A stretch of DNA of 64,000 nt from Dysgonomonas sp. BGC7 (GTDB lineage Bacteria; Bacteroidota; Bacteroidia; Bacteroidales; Dysgonomonadaceae): NCBI RefSeq assembly GCF_001261735.1, contig NZ_CVRP01000001.1:62001-126000 (forward strand), read 5' to 3'. The translations under genes and the position numbers were made by a program. The number at the start of each line of letters is the position of its first letter. Within the stretch, counting starts at the first letter, position 1. Below, in pieces: positions 9,831-19,389 of the stretch. The notes under the pieces are model-generated. The model was not told where the DNA came from. It did no database searches and was given only the letters and a program-made list of their open reading frames with translations.

Positions 9831-9848
9831 TCTCAAAATGTAAAATAC

Positions 9849-10202
9849 ATGAAGAGTTATATCTTGTTAGAAAATCTGGTTTTTTATGCCAATCATGGAG
9901 TCTTTGAACAAGAAAAGAATGTTGGGAATGTTTATATTGTCAATCTGAAGTTAGATGTTGATCTGGGAAAGTCTTGTGCTTCCGATAATTTGACCGACAC
10001 TGTAAGTTATGCAGATGTGTATGCAGATGTGAAAGAGCAAATGATGTATCCTTCTAATCTACTAGAGCATGTGGCTAAGAGGATTGTAGATTGTCTGAAA
10101 AACAAATATCCTACAATAAGGACTGTAGAAATAAAATTATCGAAACGAAATCCTCCTATGGGCGGACAACTCGACTATGCGAGTGTTTTATTGATAGATT
10201 GA
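9849..10202 (+). CDS. folB: Dihydroneopterin aldolase
   Basis: From ATG 9849 the protein is 117 residues, the normal length for FolB. The opening MKSYILLENLVFYANHGVF matches the family, with the substrate-side Tyr/His pair in FYANHGV, and SYADVYADVK and the late EIKLSKRNPP are further conserved parts. The enzyme cleaves 7,8-dihydroneopterin to 6-hydroxymethyl-dihydropterin and glycolaldehyde in folate synthesis, as a cytoplasmic homo-octamer. The frame is open back to 9777, but those 24 extra codons overlap the promoter. The next gene starts 3 bases after the stop. Confidence 0.92.
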   Translation: MKSYILLENLVFYANHGVFEQEKNVGNVYIVNLKLDVDLGKSCASDNLTDTVSYADVYADVKEQMMYPSNLLEHVAKRIVDCLKNKYPTIRTVEIKLSKRNPPMGGQLDYASVLLID

Positions 10203-10205
10203 TGT

Positions 10206-10733
10206 ATGCGAGTAAAAAAGATAACTGACCTGAACCGGATCTCTGTTGAAGAATTTAAAGAGACGAAAAAAACACCATTGGCGATAATTCTCGATAATGT
10301 GAGAAGTCTGAATAATATAGGCTCTGTATTTCGTACTTCTGATGCTTTTTTGGTTGAATCTATTTGTATTTGCGGGATTTCGGCCACTCCTCCGAATATA
10401 GAGATTCATAAAACCGCACTAGGGGCAGAAGACTCAGTCGATTGGAAATATTTTGAGACAACGCAGGATGCTGTAGCTTACATGAAAGAAAAAGGGTTCT
10501 CAATTTGTGCTGTTGAGCAGGCCGAAAATAGTATAATGTTGGATGAGCTGAAACTGAACAAAGAAAAAAAATACTGTCTTGTTTTGGGTAATGAAGTAAA
10601 AGGTGTACAGCAAGAAGTTGTGAACCTATGCGACTTTTGTGTCGAAATACCTCAGCGAGGGACTAAGCATTCTTTGAATGTTTCAGTTGCTACAGGAATT
10701 GTAATATGGGAATTTTTCAAGAAATTAACGTGA
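10206..10733 (+). CDS. TrmH/SpoU family RNA 2'-O-methyltransferase
   Basis: The 175-residue protein shows the three SPOUT motifs: motif 1 with NIGSVFRT, motif 2 LVLGNEVKGV, and motif 3 IPQRGTKHSLNVSVA. This is the knotted SAM-binding fold of tRNA or rRNA ribose 2'-O-methyltransferases. It lacks the N-terminal extension of rRNA-specific RlmB, so a tRNA target is more likely, but the site cannot be named. It begins 3 bases after folB and is probably translated from the same message. Confidence 0.9.
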   Translation: MRVKKITDLNRISVEEFKETKKTPLAIILDNVRSLNNIGSVFRTSDAFLVESICICGISATPPNIEIHKTALGAEDSVDWKYFETTQDAVAYMKEKGFSICAVEQAENSIMLDELKLNKEKKYCLVLGNEVKGVQQEVVNLCDFCVEIPQRGTKHSLNVSVATGIVIWEFFKKLT

Positions 10734-10787
10734 TTTTCTGATATTATTGTTAATTTTGCAAAATAACATTAATGGCATAACAGAACT

Positions 10788-12305
10788 ATGATGAATGAAT
10801 CAGAGTTGCTTCGTTTGAAAGAAAAAGGTATATCGTTAGAGGACTTACAAAAACAAATTGATCATTTCAAAACAGGTTTTCCGTATTTGGGAATAGCAGC
10901 CCCAGCCTCCGTGGAAAAAGGTATTGTAAGAATACAACCTGATAGTGAACAACAATATTTGGATGTCTGGGATACCTATACATCATCAGATAAACGTATT
11001 GTGAAGTTTGTGCCCGCATCCGGAGCGGCAAGCCGTATGTTCAAGGACTTGTTCGAGTTTTTGGATGCACCATATCAAACACCGAGTACAGCCTTTGAAA
11101 AAACTTTTTTTGAAGGATTGTATAAGTTTGCTTTTTTTGAAGATTTAAATGCTGCTTGTTTACATAATTCGGGTAAGGGGATTCCAGAATTGCTTTCGGT
11201 AGGAGATTATAAAACAATCGTTGAAAATCTTTTAAGCGAAAATGGCTTGAATTATGGTGCTTTACCTAAAGGGTTACTGAAATTTCATAAATATGGCTCA
11301 TTTGTACGTACTCCGGTCGAAGAACATTTGGTAGAGGGTGCATTATATGCCAAGAATAAGAAGGGGGAAGTGAATATTCACTTTACCGTATCGCCTGAAC
11401 ATAGAGTCCTGTTTCAGAAATTAGTAGACGATTGCAAAACAAAAATGGAGAGCGATTTGTTTATAAATCTAAATATTGGTTTTAGCGAACAAAAACCTAG
11501 TACCGATACTGTTGCAGTAGACTTAAATAATGAACCTTTCAGAGATAAGGAGGAACTGGTATTCAGGCCTGGGGGGCATGGTGCTTTGATCGAGAATTTG
11601 AATGATTTGGATGCAGATGTTATATTTGTTAAAAATATAGATAATACTGTTCCTGATAAATTTAAGAAAGAGGAAACCAAGTACAAAAAAATATTGGCAG
11701 GGGTGCTGATAGATACCCAACAAAAGATTTTTGAATATCTAAAACTGATTGATAGCGGCAAATATACTCATGATGAGTTGTTAGAGATTCTTTATTTTCT
11801 ACAGAATGTACTGAATATAAAAAATCCGAATACAAAGTTGCTGGAAGACGCAGAACTTGTTCTTTATCTGAAAAGAAAATTAGATCGTCCGTGTCGGGTT
11901 TGTGGTATGGTGAGAAATATTGGAGAGCCTGGAGGAGGGCCATTCTTGGCTGTTAATTCTGATGGTACAATATCCCCACAAATCCTAGAAAGTTCGCAAA
12001 TAGATATGTCCGATCCGGAGAAAAAAGCGATGTTTTTGAACGGGACACATTTCAATCCGGTGGATATTGTCTGTGGTGTAAAAGATTACAGAGGTTATCA
12101 TTTCAATTTGAAAGATTATGTAGATAACAATACGGGTTTTATTTCCATAAAGTCTAAAAACGGTAAGGAGTTAAAAGCCTTAGAGTTGCCTGGGCTATGG
12201 AATGGTGCGATGTCCGATTGGAATACAATTTTTGTTGAAGTGCCTATAAGTACATTTAATCCAGTGAAAACAGTGAATGATTTATTGCGAGAACAGCATT
12301 TATAA
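10788..12305 (+). CDS. DUF4301 family protein
   Basis: The 505-residue protein matches the DUF4301 family, which is widespread in Bacteroidota and has no assigned function. The segment FVPASGAASRMFKDL near residues 75-90 is a conserved loop resembling the nucleotide-binding part of sugar-nucleotidyltransferases, and RVCGMVRNIGEPGGGPF (near 365-385) is another highly conserved block. No signal peptide or membrane segment is seen, so it is cytoplasmic. A second ATG lies one codon downstream. It follows the methyltransferase gene by 54 bases on the same strand. Confidence 0.85.
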   Translation: MMNESELLRLKEKGISLEDLQKQIDHFKTGFPYLGIAAPASVEKGIVRIQPDSEQQYLDVWDTYTSSDKRIVKFVPASGAASRMFKDLFEFLDAPYQTPSTAFEKTFFEGLYKFAFFEDLNAACLHNSGKGIPELLSVGDYKTIVENLLSENGLNYGALPKGLLKFHKYGSFVRTPVEEHLVEGALYAKNKKGEVNIHFTVSPEHRVLFQKLVDDCKTKMESDLFINLNIGFSEQKPSTDTVAVDLNNEPFRDKEELVFRPGGHGALIENLNDLDADVIFVKNIDNTVPDKFKKEETKYKKILAGVLIDTQQKIFEYLKLIDSGKYTHDELLEILYFLQNVLNIKNPNTKLLEDAELVLYLKRKLDRPCRVCGMVRNIGEPGGGPFLAVNSDGTISPQILESSQIDMSDPEKKAMFLNGTHFNPVDIVCGVKDYRGYHFNLKDYVDNNTGFISIKSKNGKELKALELPGLWNGAMSDWNTIFVEVPISTFNPVKTVNDLLREQHL

Positions 12306-12369
12306 ACGACTTCTCTTTTGATTTTAGATGAAGAAGTGACTGATAAAAGAATGAAAAGTTATTCTAAAT

Positions 12370-12400
12370 TTTGTTACTTCTAAAAAAAGAAATATCTTTG
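12370..12400 (+). promoter_or_regulatory. Canonical Bacteroidota promoter for the T9SS cargo gene
   Basis: TTTG at 12370-12373 and TATCTTTG at 12393-12400 are separated by exactly 19 bases, a full match to the -33/-7 promoter. Transcription should begin near 12407, leaving about 95 bases of leader before the ATG at 12503. Confidence 0.8.
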
Positions 12401-12502
12401 CAAATAATTTGAATGCTTAAAACATTGTCAATATATATTCCTTTGATCATTCTAATGAGGAATAACGCTTTAAGATTGACTGACTTTTATAAAACTACAA
12501 AA

Positions 12503-15280
12503 ATGAAACTTCGATTAGTATTAGTCGTATTACTATCTTTGCCTTTATTAGCTAAAGGTCAATCAGCTCCAAAGACGGAAGCCAAGTCGGGGGTGATATT
12601 TTACTCAAAGGGTCAAATGTATGTATCTTATGGGGAAAAGGCACCTACAGGAACGGCGGCGTCTACTTCTTTGTATATTGATGGTTCGGCAAAGTTTGTC
12701 ACAGGTTCGTCGATAGACCAAAAAGGAAGGACAGAGTTGACCGGTGATTTTATAAATGGAAAGAATCCCAATGAAGAAGCAGCTGCCAGTGCCAATTTGT
12801 TTGTTAATCTAGGGGCTACACCTACTGCTACAGAGGGTGTTGTTGCTTTTGTAGGTAAGCCGACAATAAATGGAGGGTCTGCTCGTCAATGGATTTATGG
12901 AGTTAAAAATCAAATAGGTGGAGTTGATGATAACTGGAATGGTAAGTCTCAGAAAGCATTCAATTTCATGAGATTCCCTACTATAAGTGTAGAAAAGGAC
13001 GATCCAACATTGTTAACTAATGCCGATTGGCGTTACAATAGTTTGGTTACAATTGACCCTTCTGCTGCAGTTGAGGTTAATTATATAGATGTAGATGTTA
13101 CTAAAAAGAACAGACTAGGAGTATTAGCTCAGTATAAGACAGATGCAACTAATAATGTGATAAATAGCGGTCATCTTCTTATTCATAATTTGGCACCGAC
13201 TCTTTCTTCTAATGTATTGGGGAGATCAACTTATAGCCAGGTCGACTTGGAAATGTATAAGTATGATGGTACAAATGATGATGGTGCTTTTGATAATGAA
13301 AGTGCAGAAAAACCTAATCCTAGTCCTTCTACATTTGGTAAAACTTTGAGAAATCCTGAAGGTTGGAATTATTTGACAGGTTTTGCCTCTCCTTTCGAGG
13401 AACTTGGCTCCGATTATATGTTTTATCATGCTTTAGCTAAACCAAATAAATTTAGCATAACTTCAAATAAAGGCCCTATAGTAGATCCGTTCTTCAGAAT
13501 GAAAAAAGGAGAAGCTTACTTTATGAGTATGGAAGTTTCTCATGCCGACCATAAAGATCATATTGATATAAGGTGGGATTTTGAAGACGATAAAGGGGCA
13601 ACTGGGATCCATAACACGAAAAGAGCCAGAGGTGGTTATGTATTTAATAGAAGAGTTTTCCATGACTTCTTATCTTCGCCTACAGTAGTAGCTGCAACAA
13701 ATGAAGGATCTATGGATAACTTTAGCCGATTCTTGTATAATAAGTTCGAAAATGCTGACGGTACAGGAGCTAGAGTGTTTAATGATAATGGTACTTATGC
13801 AAATCCTTCTTTCGCAGTTCATGGAGATACAGATAAGCCAGTTGGTGGTTTAGGTAAAACTGTATGGATGGAAAATGGTAAAGACAGATCAAGGTATGAA
13901 CTAATGGAGAATGAAACATTTACTTTGGGTGATGTTACATTAGCTCTGACGGATGGTTTGAACTTTATAGGTAATCCTTTTATGGTACCGATAACTTTAA
14001 ATCCTTTATTAGGTTTGAATAAAGATGGATCAGATAAAGGTTTTACTGATGATAAATTGAAAGAAGCTTTTGAAATTGACGAACTCGGTTCTGGTCTAAA
14101 AGCATCTACTGAAAGCATGACAGGGGTAAACCTGAGAGCTAAGTATTGGGTTATAAACCAAGGTTTGATCCGTTACGAGGCTGCAAAGAACCAGTTTACT
14201 TATCGGGTTACTTATGACTATGTAAGTAGAGATGGTACTACTACTCCTAAATCAGCAACAGTTGCAAGCGGAGAACCAACGGGTCCGGATGATCCAAATG
14301 GAAATCCAACAAATCAGACCACTGGAGTAGGTATTGCTAATCCGGCAGATTATTTAATCTCTCCTATGCAGATATTTTGTCTACAGGCAAATGGGCCAAC
14401 ATCAATAACTTTGTCTACGGCTAAATTAGCTAAATTTGGAGAAGCTCGTATGCCAAAGAGTGCAGCACGTTCTCAAGCTGGTAATGATGCATTATTCAGA
14501 GATTGGTTTGCAGTAGAAGCTTATAATAATGTAGATAATACATCGGATCGTACATCGGTCGTATTTCGTAGAGATGCAAGAGCTCATTTCGAAGACGATC
14601 CTTATGATACAAGGAAAGGTTTAACTAAAGCTTTCGAAGAATATCAGCAAGAGATAACAGATACAGATGGAAAATCTCTAACAACAAATCAAAAACAAGA
14701 TGTTGCTACAGGGATTCTTTATACTAAATCTAGTGATGATATTAGCTTACTTGGTAATGCAGTTCCATATAAAACAAAAGAATTGGCTTTGTATCTGAAT
14801 CCTCCGGTAGAATCTCAAAAAATGACATTAAAGTTTTTCGAATTGGAGAACTTGGAAGCAGTACCGGGAGTATGGTTGATAGACCGAAAGCTGGATAATA
14901 AAACAATGAAGTTAGAGCCGGGTGATGAATACGAATTTGTTTCAGATCCTGCCGATGCCAAGTCTATAATTGGAGGAAACAGATTTATACTTCGATTCTA
15001 TGATGATGGTGATGATATAATTGGTAATAATCAAAAACCGATATCAGCTTATTATAACAACTCAACATTGTATGTTTCTGGTCTGAATGAAGGAGATATT
15101 AATAGTGATGTTCAAATCTATGATATGCAGGGGCGTTTAATGGGGCGTACAAAAATTAATAACTTACAGTCATATTCTTCTTTCGAATATGTGAAGCCTT
15201 TAAGTTTAGGTACTTATATAGTTAAAATAACAGGTAAGCGAAATTATACATCTAAGATTGTAAGCTTGCAGCACAACTAA
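12503..15280 (+). CDS. Secreted surface protein with type IX secretion sorting domain
   Basis: From ATG 12503 the protein is 925 residues with a clean signal peptide (MKLRLVLVVLLSLPLLAKGQ). The frame is open to 12413, but the 30 extra codons hide the signal peptide and lie at the start of the transcript. The last 75 residues form a type A T9SS sorting domain: a beta-sandwich with QIYDMQGRLMG, a YVKPLSLGTYIVKI strand and a short basic end. The body (about 20-850) is not a family I know; it looks like a beta-rich surface protein. T9SS cargo crosses the outer membrane and is attached to A-LPS or released. It is probably co-transcribed with the small protein gene 30 bases downstream. Confidence 0.88.
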   Translation: MKLRLVLVVLLSLPLLAKGQSAPKTEAKSGVIFYSKGQMYVSYGEKAPTGTAASTSLYIDGSAKFVTGSSIDQKGRTELTGDFINGKNPNEEAAASANLFVNLGATPTATEGVVAFVGKPTINGGSARQWIYGVKNQIGGVDDNWNGKSQKAFNFMRFPTISVEKDDPTLLTNADWRYNSLVTIDPSAAVEVNYIDVDVTKKNRLGVLAQYKTDATNNVINSGHLLIHNLAPTLSSNVLGRSTYSQVDLEMYKYDGTNDDGAFDNESAEKPNPSPSTFGKTLRNPEGWNYLTGFASPFEELGSDYMFYHALAKPNKFSITSNKGPIVDPFFRMKKGEAYFMSMEVSHADHKDHIDIRWDFEDDKGATGIHNTKRARGGYVFNRRVFHDFLSSPTVVAATNEGSMDNFSRFLYNKFENADGTGARVFNDNGTYANPSFAVHGDTDKPVGGLGKTVWMENGKDRSRYELMENETFTLGDVTLALTDGLNFIGNPFMVPITLNPLLGLNKDGSDKGFTDDKLKEAFEIDELGSGLKASTESMTGVNLRAKYWVINQGLIRYEAAKNQFTYRVTYDYVSRDGTTTPKSATVASGEPTGPDDPNGNPTNQTTGVGIANPADYLISPMQIFCLQANGPTSITLSTAKLAKFGEARMPKSAARSQAGNDALFRDWFAVEAYNNVDNTSDRTSVVFRRDARAHFEDDPYDTRKGLTKAFEEYQQEITDTDGKSLTTNQKQDVATGILYTKSSDDISLLGNAVPYKTKELALYLNPPVESQKMTLKFFELENLEAVPGVWLIDRKLDNKTMKLEPGDEYEFVSDPADAKSIIGGNRFILRFYDDGDDIIGNNQKPISAYYNNSTLYVSGLNEGDINSDVQIYDMQGRLMGRTKINNLQSYSSFEYVKPLSLGTYIVKITGKRNYTSKIVSLQHN

Positions 15281-15310
15281 CACGAATAATACAGACGAAA
15301 AAATTGAATA

Positions 15311-15682
15311 ATGAAAACTAAACTACAAATATTATTACTATTGGTGCTGATCTTCGGATCGACATATGTGCCGTCTGTAAAAGCAAGTACAGAGAGAGAT
15401 GCTCCAATAGTTACATCAGAGGCGCCTTCTACTGTATATTTGCAAGAGGCGAAGCGCTCGCTAGGAAATAACACAACAACTTCTTCTTCTGCTTCTGCTT
15501 ATGAAGGCTTATTAGATGCTGCAAACTCTTGGAAAGACCCTTTTCTCCCCGGAGATGAATCTTCTGATCCTGGAAACGTAGGGGCTCCCGTAGGAGATTT
15601 TTCATTGCCTATAGCAATTTCTATATTATTACTCTACCTTCTCTATAGAAGAACAACTATATCGAGAAGACGCAATTTTTAA
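15311..15682 (+). CDS. Small exported protein with C-terminal membrane anchor
   Basis: The 123-residue protein has a signal peptide (about 1-25, ending VKAS), a short Ser/Thr-rich middle, then GAPVGDFSLP followed by one hydrophobic helix and a basic tail (YRRTTISRRRNF). This layout resembles short C-terminal anchors of the PID-CTERM kind, but I cannot assign it firmly. It starts 30 bases after the T9SS cargo gene with no promoter between, so the two proteins probably work together or are simply co-expressed. Function unknown. Confidence 0.75.
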   Translation: MKTKLQILLLLVLIFGSTYVPSVKASTERDAPIVTSEAPSTVYLQEAKRSLGNNTTTSSSASAYEGLLDAANSWKDPFLPGDESSDPGNVGAPVGDFSLPIAISILLLYLLYRRTTISRRRNF

Positions 15683-15701
15683 ACATATACTTACAATATA
15701 T

Positions 15702-15737
15702 AAAAAAGTCCGGATAGATATCTATCCGGACTTTTTT
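15702..15737. terminator. Bidirectional intrinsic terminator
   Basis: A perfect 36-base palindrome, with AAAAAAGTCCGGATAGAT followed directly by its complement. It has A/T tracts on both sides and lies between converging genes, so it can end transcription in both directions. Confidence 0.9.
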
Positions 15738-15754
15738 GTATATAAACTGTTATT

Positions 15755-16294
15755 CTATTTCTCTATCCAATGGATTATTCTGTCAGAAAATGGGTCCTCT
15801 CGAGGTGCTGCAAAATCAATTAATTCTCCTTTTTCATTTATCATAAATTTCTGGAAATTCCATTGTACTTCTGTTGATAATTTCCCGTTTTCGCTTTTCT
15901 CTGTCAGCCATTTATAGATAGGGGCTTTGTTGTCTCCTACTACATCTATCTTTGCCATCATAGGGAATGTTACATCATACTCTAAAACGCAGAAGGATTT
16001 TATCTCTTCATTACTCCCTGGTTCTTGACCGTTAAAGTTGTTGGCTGGGAAACCAATTATAACGAAATTCTTATCTTTATACTTTTCGTATAATTCTTGT
16101 AGCTTCGCATATTGAGGAGTCAGTCCACATTTAGAAGCTACATTAACTACTAATACTTTTTTCCCTTTCAATGAAGATAGATCGAATTCTTTTCCATCTA
16201 TATCGGTGACCTTAAAGTCATAGAATGATTTACTTTGGCTAGCCATAGTGATTGATATAAAGCTGAATAGAATGAATGTAAATATTTGTTTCAT
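15755..16294 (-). CDS. Exported glutathione peroxidase family protein (cysteine type)
   Basis: The 179-residue protein has a signal peptide (residues 1-19) and the three GPx blocks: NVASKCGLTPQY with the peroxidatic Cys56, FPANNFNGQEPG with the Gln partner, and WNFQKFM with the Trp/Asn partner. It uses cysteine, not selenocysteine. Bacterial GPx of this type usually draw electrons from thioredoxin rather than glutathione and reduce peroxides. The signal peptide places it in the periplasm. It is a single-gene unit ending at the bidirectional terminator. Confidence 0.92.
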   Translation of the reverse strand: MKQIFTFILFSFISITMASQSKSFYDFKVTDIDGKEFDLSSLKGKKVLVVNVASKCGLTPQYAKLQELYEKYKDKNFVIIGFPANNFNGQEPGSNEEIKSFCVLEYDVTFPMMAKIDVVGDNKAPIYKWLTEKSENGKLSTEVQWNFQKFMINEKGELIDFAAPREDPFSDRIIHWIEK

Positions 16295-16412
16295 ACTAAA
16301 TTGAATTTAATTTTTGAATCTATATATTAAAACACCTTACAACTAAAGATAGTTTTAAGATTAGATACAATATATAGCGGGTTTATATAATAAGGATAAG
16401 CTCTAAAAATAG

Positions 16413-16420
16413 TAACTTTG
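16413..16420 (+). promoter_or_regulatory. Putative -7 promoter element for the TSUP operon
   Basis: TAACTTTG matches TAnnTTTG, 20 bases before the ATG at 16441. Confidence 0.55.
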
Positions 16421-16440
16421 GATTTTCTAATTACGATAAG

Positions 16441-17289
16441 ATGGATTTAAGTCTCGAAATTTTCTCATTAATTTTATTTTTCGGTGCATGTTTTGCCGGT
16501 CTGATTGGTTCCCTTACCGGATTGGGGGGAGGAGTTATTGTGATACCATTGCTTACATTGGGCTTTGGTGTCGATATGCGTTATGCTATCGGTGCAGCTT
16601 TGGTAACGTCTATTGCAACTTCGTCGGGTGCAGCTGCTGCGTATATCAAAGAAGGCATAACGAATGTGCGCATTGGTATGTTCCTTGAAATTGCAACTAC
16701 AACGGGTGCTGTTATAGGTGCCATAGTAGCTATGTATTTGGATAAGGTATATATTGCCATAATCTTTGGTTGTGTTCTTATTTTTTCGGCAGTAAGATCT
16801 GTTATGAAAAAAGAAGATAATATTGACTATTCTGCTCCCGGCGATAAACTAGGGATAACTTTAAAATTGAATGGCTCTTATCCAACAAAAGACGGAAAAG
16901 AAGAGAGCTATAATGTGCACAACGTAATTGGAGGCTATTCGTTGATGACTTTGGCGGGAGTGCTCTCAGGATTGTTGGGTATAGGTTCCGGTGCGCTTAA
17001 AGTGTTGGCAATGGATACAGCAATGAAAATCCCATTCAAGGTGTCCACAACTACCAGTAACTTTATGGTTGGCGTTACTGCTGCCGCCAGTGCAGTTATT
17101 TATCTCCAGAGAGGATATATTGATCCAGGGTTGGCTATGCCTATAGTAGTAGGTGTATTAATCGGTGCTTTCTTCGGTTCGAAGATATTACCTAGAACTA
17201 ATGTGAAAAAATTAAGATTGCTGTTTAGTGTTGTTATATTCTTTTTGGCAATATCAATGATATATAATGGTTTAACCGGTAAATTATAA
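16441..17289 (+). CDS. TSUP (TauE/SafE) family membrane transporter
   Basis: The 282-residue protein has seven or eight membrane helices in two homologous halves. Each half carries the glycine-rich TSUP signature: GLIGSLTGLGGGVIVIP near 20-36 and GVLSGLLGIGSGALKV in the second half. TSUP proteins move sulfite, organosulfonates or other anions across the inner membrane. It is followed after 4 bases by a DUF1634 gene, a pairing seen often in bacteria and archaea and suggesting a two-part transporter. The substrate is not known. Confidence 0.9.
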   Translation: MDLSLEIFSLILFFGACFAGLIGSLTGLGGGVIVIPLLTLGFGVDMRYAIGAALVTSIATSSGAAAAYIKEGITNVRIGMFLEIATTTGAVIGAIVAMYLDKVYIAIIFGCVLIFSAVRSVMKKEDNIDYSAPGDKLGITLKLNGSYPTKDGKEESYNVHNVIGGYSLMTLAGVLSGLLGIGSGALKVLAMDTAMKIPFKVSTTTSNFMVGVTAAASAVIYLQRGYIDPGLAMPIVVGVLIGAFFGSKILPRTNVKKLRLLFSVVIFFLAISMIYNGLTGKL

Positions 17290-17293
17290 GAAG

Positions 17294-17707
17294 ATGAATA
17301 TGTTTTCAAAAGAATTTTGGGCAGAGAGGGATATGGAACTTCTTATAGGTAAACTATTAAGATATGGTGTTATGCTTGCCTGTGGAATCACTCTTTTGGG
17401 AGGAGTTATTTATTTGTTTCAGAATCATGGAGTTTCCATGACTCATTATAAACCAACTCCGGACGATATGCCTTTTCCGGGAGTAGAGTTTTATCTTCGA
17501 GAAATAACCACCATCATACCTCGGGTTTTGTCTTTTGATGGAGCAGCCATTATTCAACTTGGAGTGTGTGTGTTGATCGCTACGCCTATTCTGCGAGTTG
17601 CTTTTTCTGTTATAGGCTTTCTCATCGAAAAAGATTATATGTATGTGGTTATTACACTGATTGTACTTTGTATTATTGTAGCAAATATGCTCTTGGGGTT
17701 ACATTAA
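17294..17707 (+). CDS. DUF1634 family membrane protein
   Basis: The 137-residue protein has three membrane helices (about 17-38, 76-100 and 115-135) with a polar loop between the first two. Position and shape match DUF1634 proteins, usual partners of TSUP transporters. A second ATG two codons in is an alternative start. Likely an accessory subunit of the preceding transporter; the mechanism is unknown. Confidence 0.8.
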   Translation: MNMFSKEFWAERDMELLIGKLLRYGVMLACGITLLGGVIYLFQNHGVSMTHYKPTPDDMPFPGVEFYLREITTIIPRVLSFDGAAIIQLGVCVLIATPILRVAFSVIGFLIEKDYMYVVITLIVLCIIVANMLLGLH

Positions 17708-17728
17708 TTATTTCTAATAATTGAGATA

Positions 17729-18259
17729 ATGGAAATATTAAAACAAGAAAGGCGCTTGTTGCTTATAATAAGATCTTTAGTTGTATTCTATATTTTTGCA
17801 TTGTTCTTTTGGGGGATAACAGCATTTCCTTTGGAGAGCGAGATCGGGATTGTTTGCAATGTACTAGGAATTTCTCAGGGAGTTTCTCCTGAAAATTATG
17901 AAGGATTAAAATTTTGGATTGCCAAAGTAAACGAAGCTTTGGTGAATACCAATAGAGATTATCCTTTTCTTGCTTATGGTACCGATTGGTTGGCTTTTTC
18001 TCATATTGTAATAGGCATTGCGTTTATAGGGGTTTATATTAAACCTGTACGTAATATATGGATTGTTTATTTTGGAATGATAGCATGTTTGGGTGTTATC
18101 CCTTTGGCACTTATCTGCGGAGCTATACGCGAAATTCCTTTCTATTGGCGTATGATAGATTGCTCTTTTTGTGTGTTTGGTATTATTCCTCTCTATATAT
18201 TATTGAGATATATTAAGAGATTAGAGAAACTGATAAACTATGTACCCTCTAAATATTAA
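17729..18259 (+). CDS. Hypothetical four-to-five helix membrane protein
   Basis: The 176-residue protein has hydrophobic segments at about 13-31, 88-103, 107-130 and 140-160, with an extracytoplasmic loop of about 50 residues after the first. I do not recognise a named family, though similar proteins occur in Bacteroidota. It begins 21 bases after the DUF1634 gene, so it is probably in the same transcript. It converges on dprA with only 8 bases between the stops. Confidence 0.75.
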   Translation: MEILKQERRLLLIIRSLVVFYIFALFFWGITAFPLESEIGIVCNVLGISQGVSPENYEGLKFWIAKVNEALVNTNRDYPFLAYGTDWLAFSHIVIGIAFIGVYIKPVRNIWIVYFGMIACLGVIPLALICGAIREIPFYWRMIDCSFCVFGIIPLYILLRYIKRLEKLINYVPSKY

Positions 18260-18267
18260 GACTTATT

Positions 18268-19389
18268 TTAAGATAGAGCAAAAAGGTTGCCCGGTAAATT
18301 TTTTATAGCTCCTTTCATTTCCAATTCGAGTAAAGTGGAAAATAAAGTATATGCCGGAATATTAAGTTCTCTGGAGAGTTGATCAATATGTATAGAGTCT
18401 TTTTTGTTTAGTATATCTATAATAGCTTGTTCTTCGTTGGTAAAAGTTATAAACAGGTTTTGCTGTTTTGGAGATTTCTTTTTCTGTGAAGATTCTTTTT
18501 CCCATCCCATCTGGTGAAAAAAATATTCGGAAGATAATAATAGGTCTGCTTTGTGAGAAGCTATTAGCTTATTGCATCCTCTCGAATATTTATCCGTCAT
18601 TTTCCCGGGAACGGCAAAAACATCTTTGCAATATGAGTTCGCAATTTCTGCTGTGATGAGAGAGCCTCCCTTTTCGTCAGATTCTACAACCACTATAGCA
18701 TCGGCCATCCCTGCTACTATACGGTTTCTTCTCACAAAGTTGAATCGGTCCGGCTCTGTTTTGCTCTGAAATTCGGAAAGAAGTCCTCCATTGTTAAGCA
18801 TTTCTATAGCTGTCTGTCTGTGGGGTGATGGATATATCGTATCTAGACCATGAGCTAGTACTCCAATGGTCGGCAGATTGTATTTTATAGCAAATCGGTG
18901 TGCCTGTATATCTATGCCATACGCAAGTCCACTAATGATAAGGGTATCTGGAAAGATAGAAGAAATGTCTTTCAGAAAATTGTCGCAAAAGCTGTTGCCA
19001 TATGTTGTAGACTGACGTGTGCCTACGATACTGATGACTTTTTCTTTATTGAAATCTGCTTCTCCTTTAAAGTAAAGCATAACAGGTGCATCAGAGCATT
19101 CACGCAGGCGTTTGGGATAATCGGCTTCATTAATAAAGTATGTGGAGATATTGTTTTTATCTACAAAGAGAAGTTCTTTCTCTGCATTGTCTATTACAGC
19201 TGGTTTTAATATTTCGTCTACTAATTTAGAAGAAATGCCTTTGTTGATAAGAGACTTTCTGTTCGACCTGAATATCGCTTCTTCATCGCCACCTACAATT
19301 TGGAGTAAGTTTCTCGCAGTAATATCGCCTACACCCGTTATCTGGGTAAGGGCTATTTGATAAAGTCTTTTGTCTGTGTTTGTGCTCAT
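18268..19389 (-). CDS. dprA: DNA-processing protein DprA
   Basis: The 373-residue protein has an N-terminal helix-hairpin-helix/SAM-like part (ITGVGDITARNLL), then the Rossmann-like DprA core with VISIVGTRQSTTYG, ISGLAYGIDIQAH, RFNFVRRNRIVAG and KGGSLITAEIA, and a C-terminal winged-helix (DML1-like) domain. DprA binds incoming single-stranded DNA and loads RecA in natural transformation; many bacteria not known to be competent also keep it. The start codon follows the lolD-like stop codon with no gap, so the two are translationally linked. Confidence 0.95.
   Translation of the reverse strand: MSTNTDKRLYQIALTQITGVGDITARNLLQIVGGDEEAIFRSNRKSLINKGISSKLVDEILKPAVIDNAEKELLFVDKNNISTYFINEADYPKRLRECSDAPVMLYFKGEADFNKEKVISIVGTRQSTTYGNSFCDNFLKDISSIFPDTLIISGLAYGIDIQAHRFAIKYNLPTIGVLAHGLDTIYPSPHRQTAIEMLNNGGLLSEFQSKTEPDRFNFVRRNRIVAGMADAIVVVESDEKGGSLITAEIANSYCKDVFAVPGKMTDKYSRGCNKLIASHKADLLLSSEYFFHQMGWEKESSQKKKSPKQQNLFITFTNEEQAIIDILNKKDSIHIDQLSRELNIPAYTLFSTLLELEMKGAIKNLPGNLFALS

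Noticed and set aside
9777-9848. N-terminal extension of the folB frame
   Set aside because: A TATCTTTG promoter motif lies inside it and FolB homologues start at the residue coded from 9849.
12413-12502. 30-codon extension of the T9SS cargo frame
   Set aside because: It would bury a textbook signal peptide starting at 12503.
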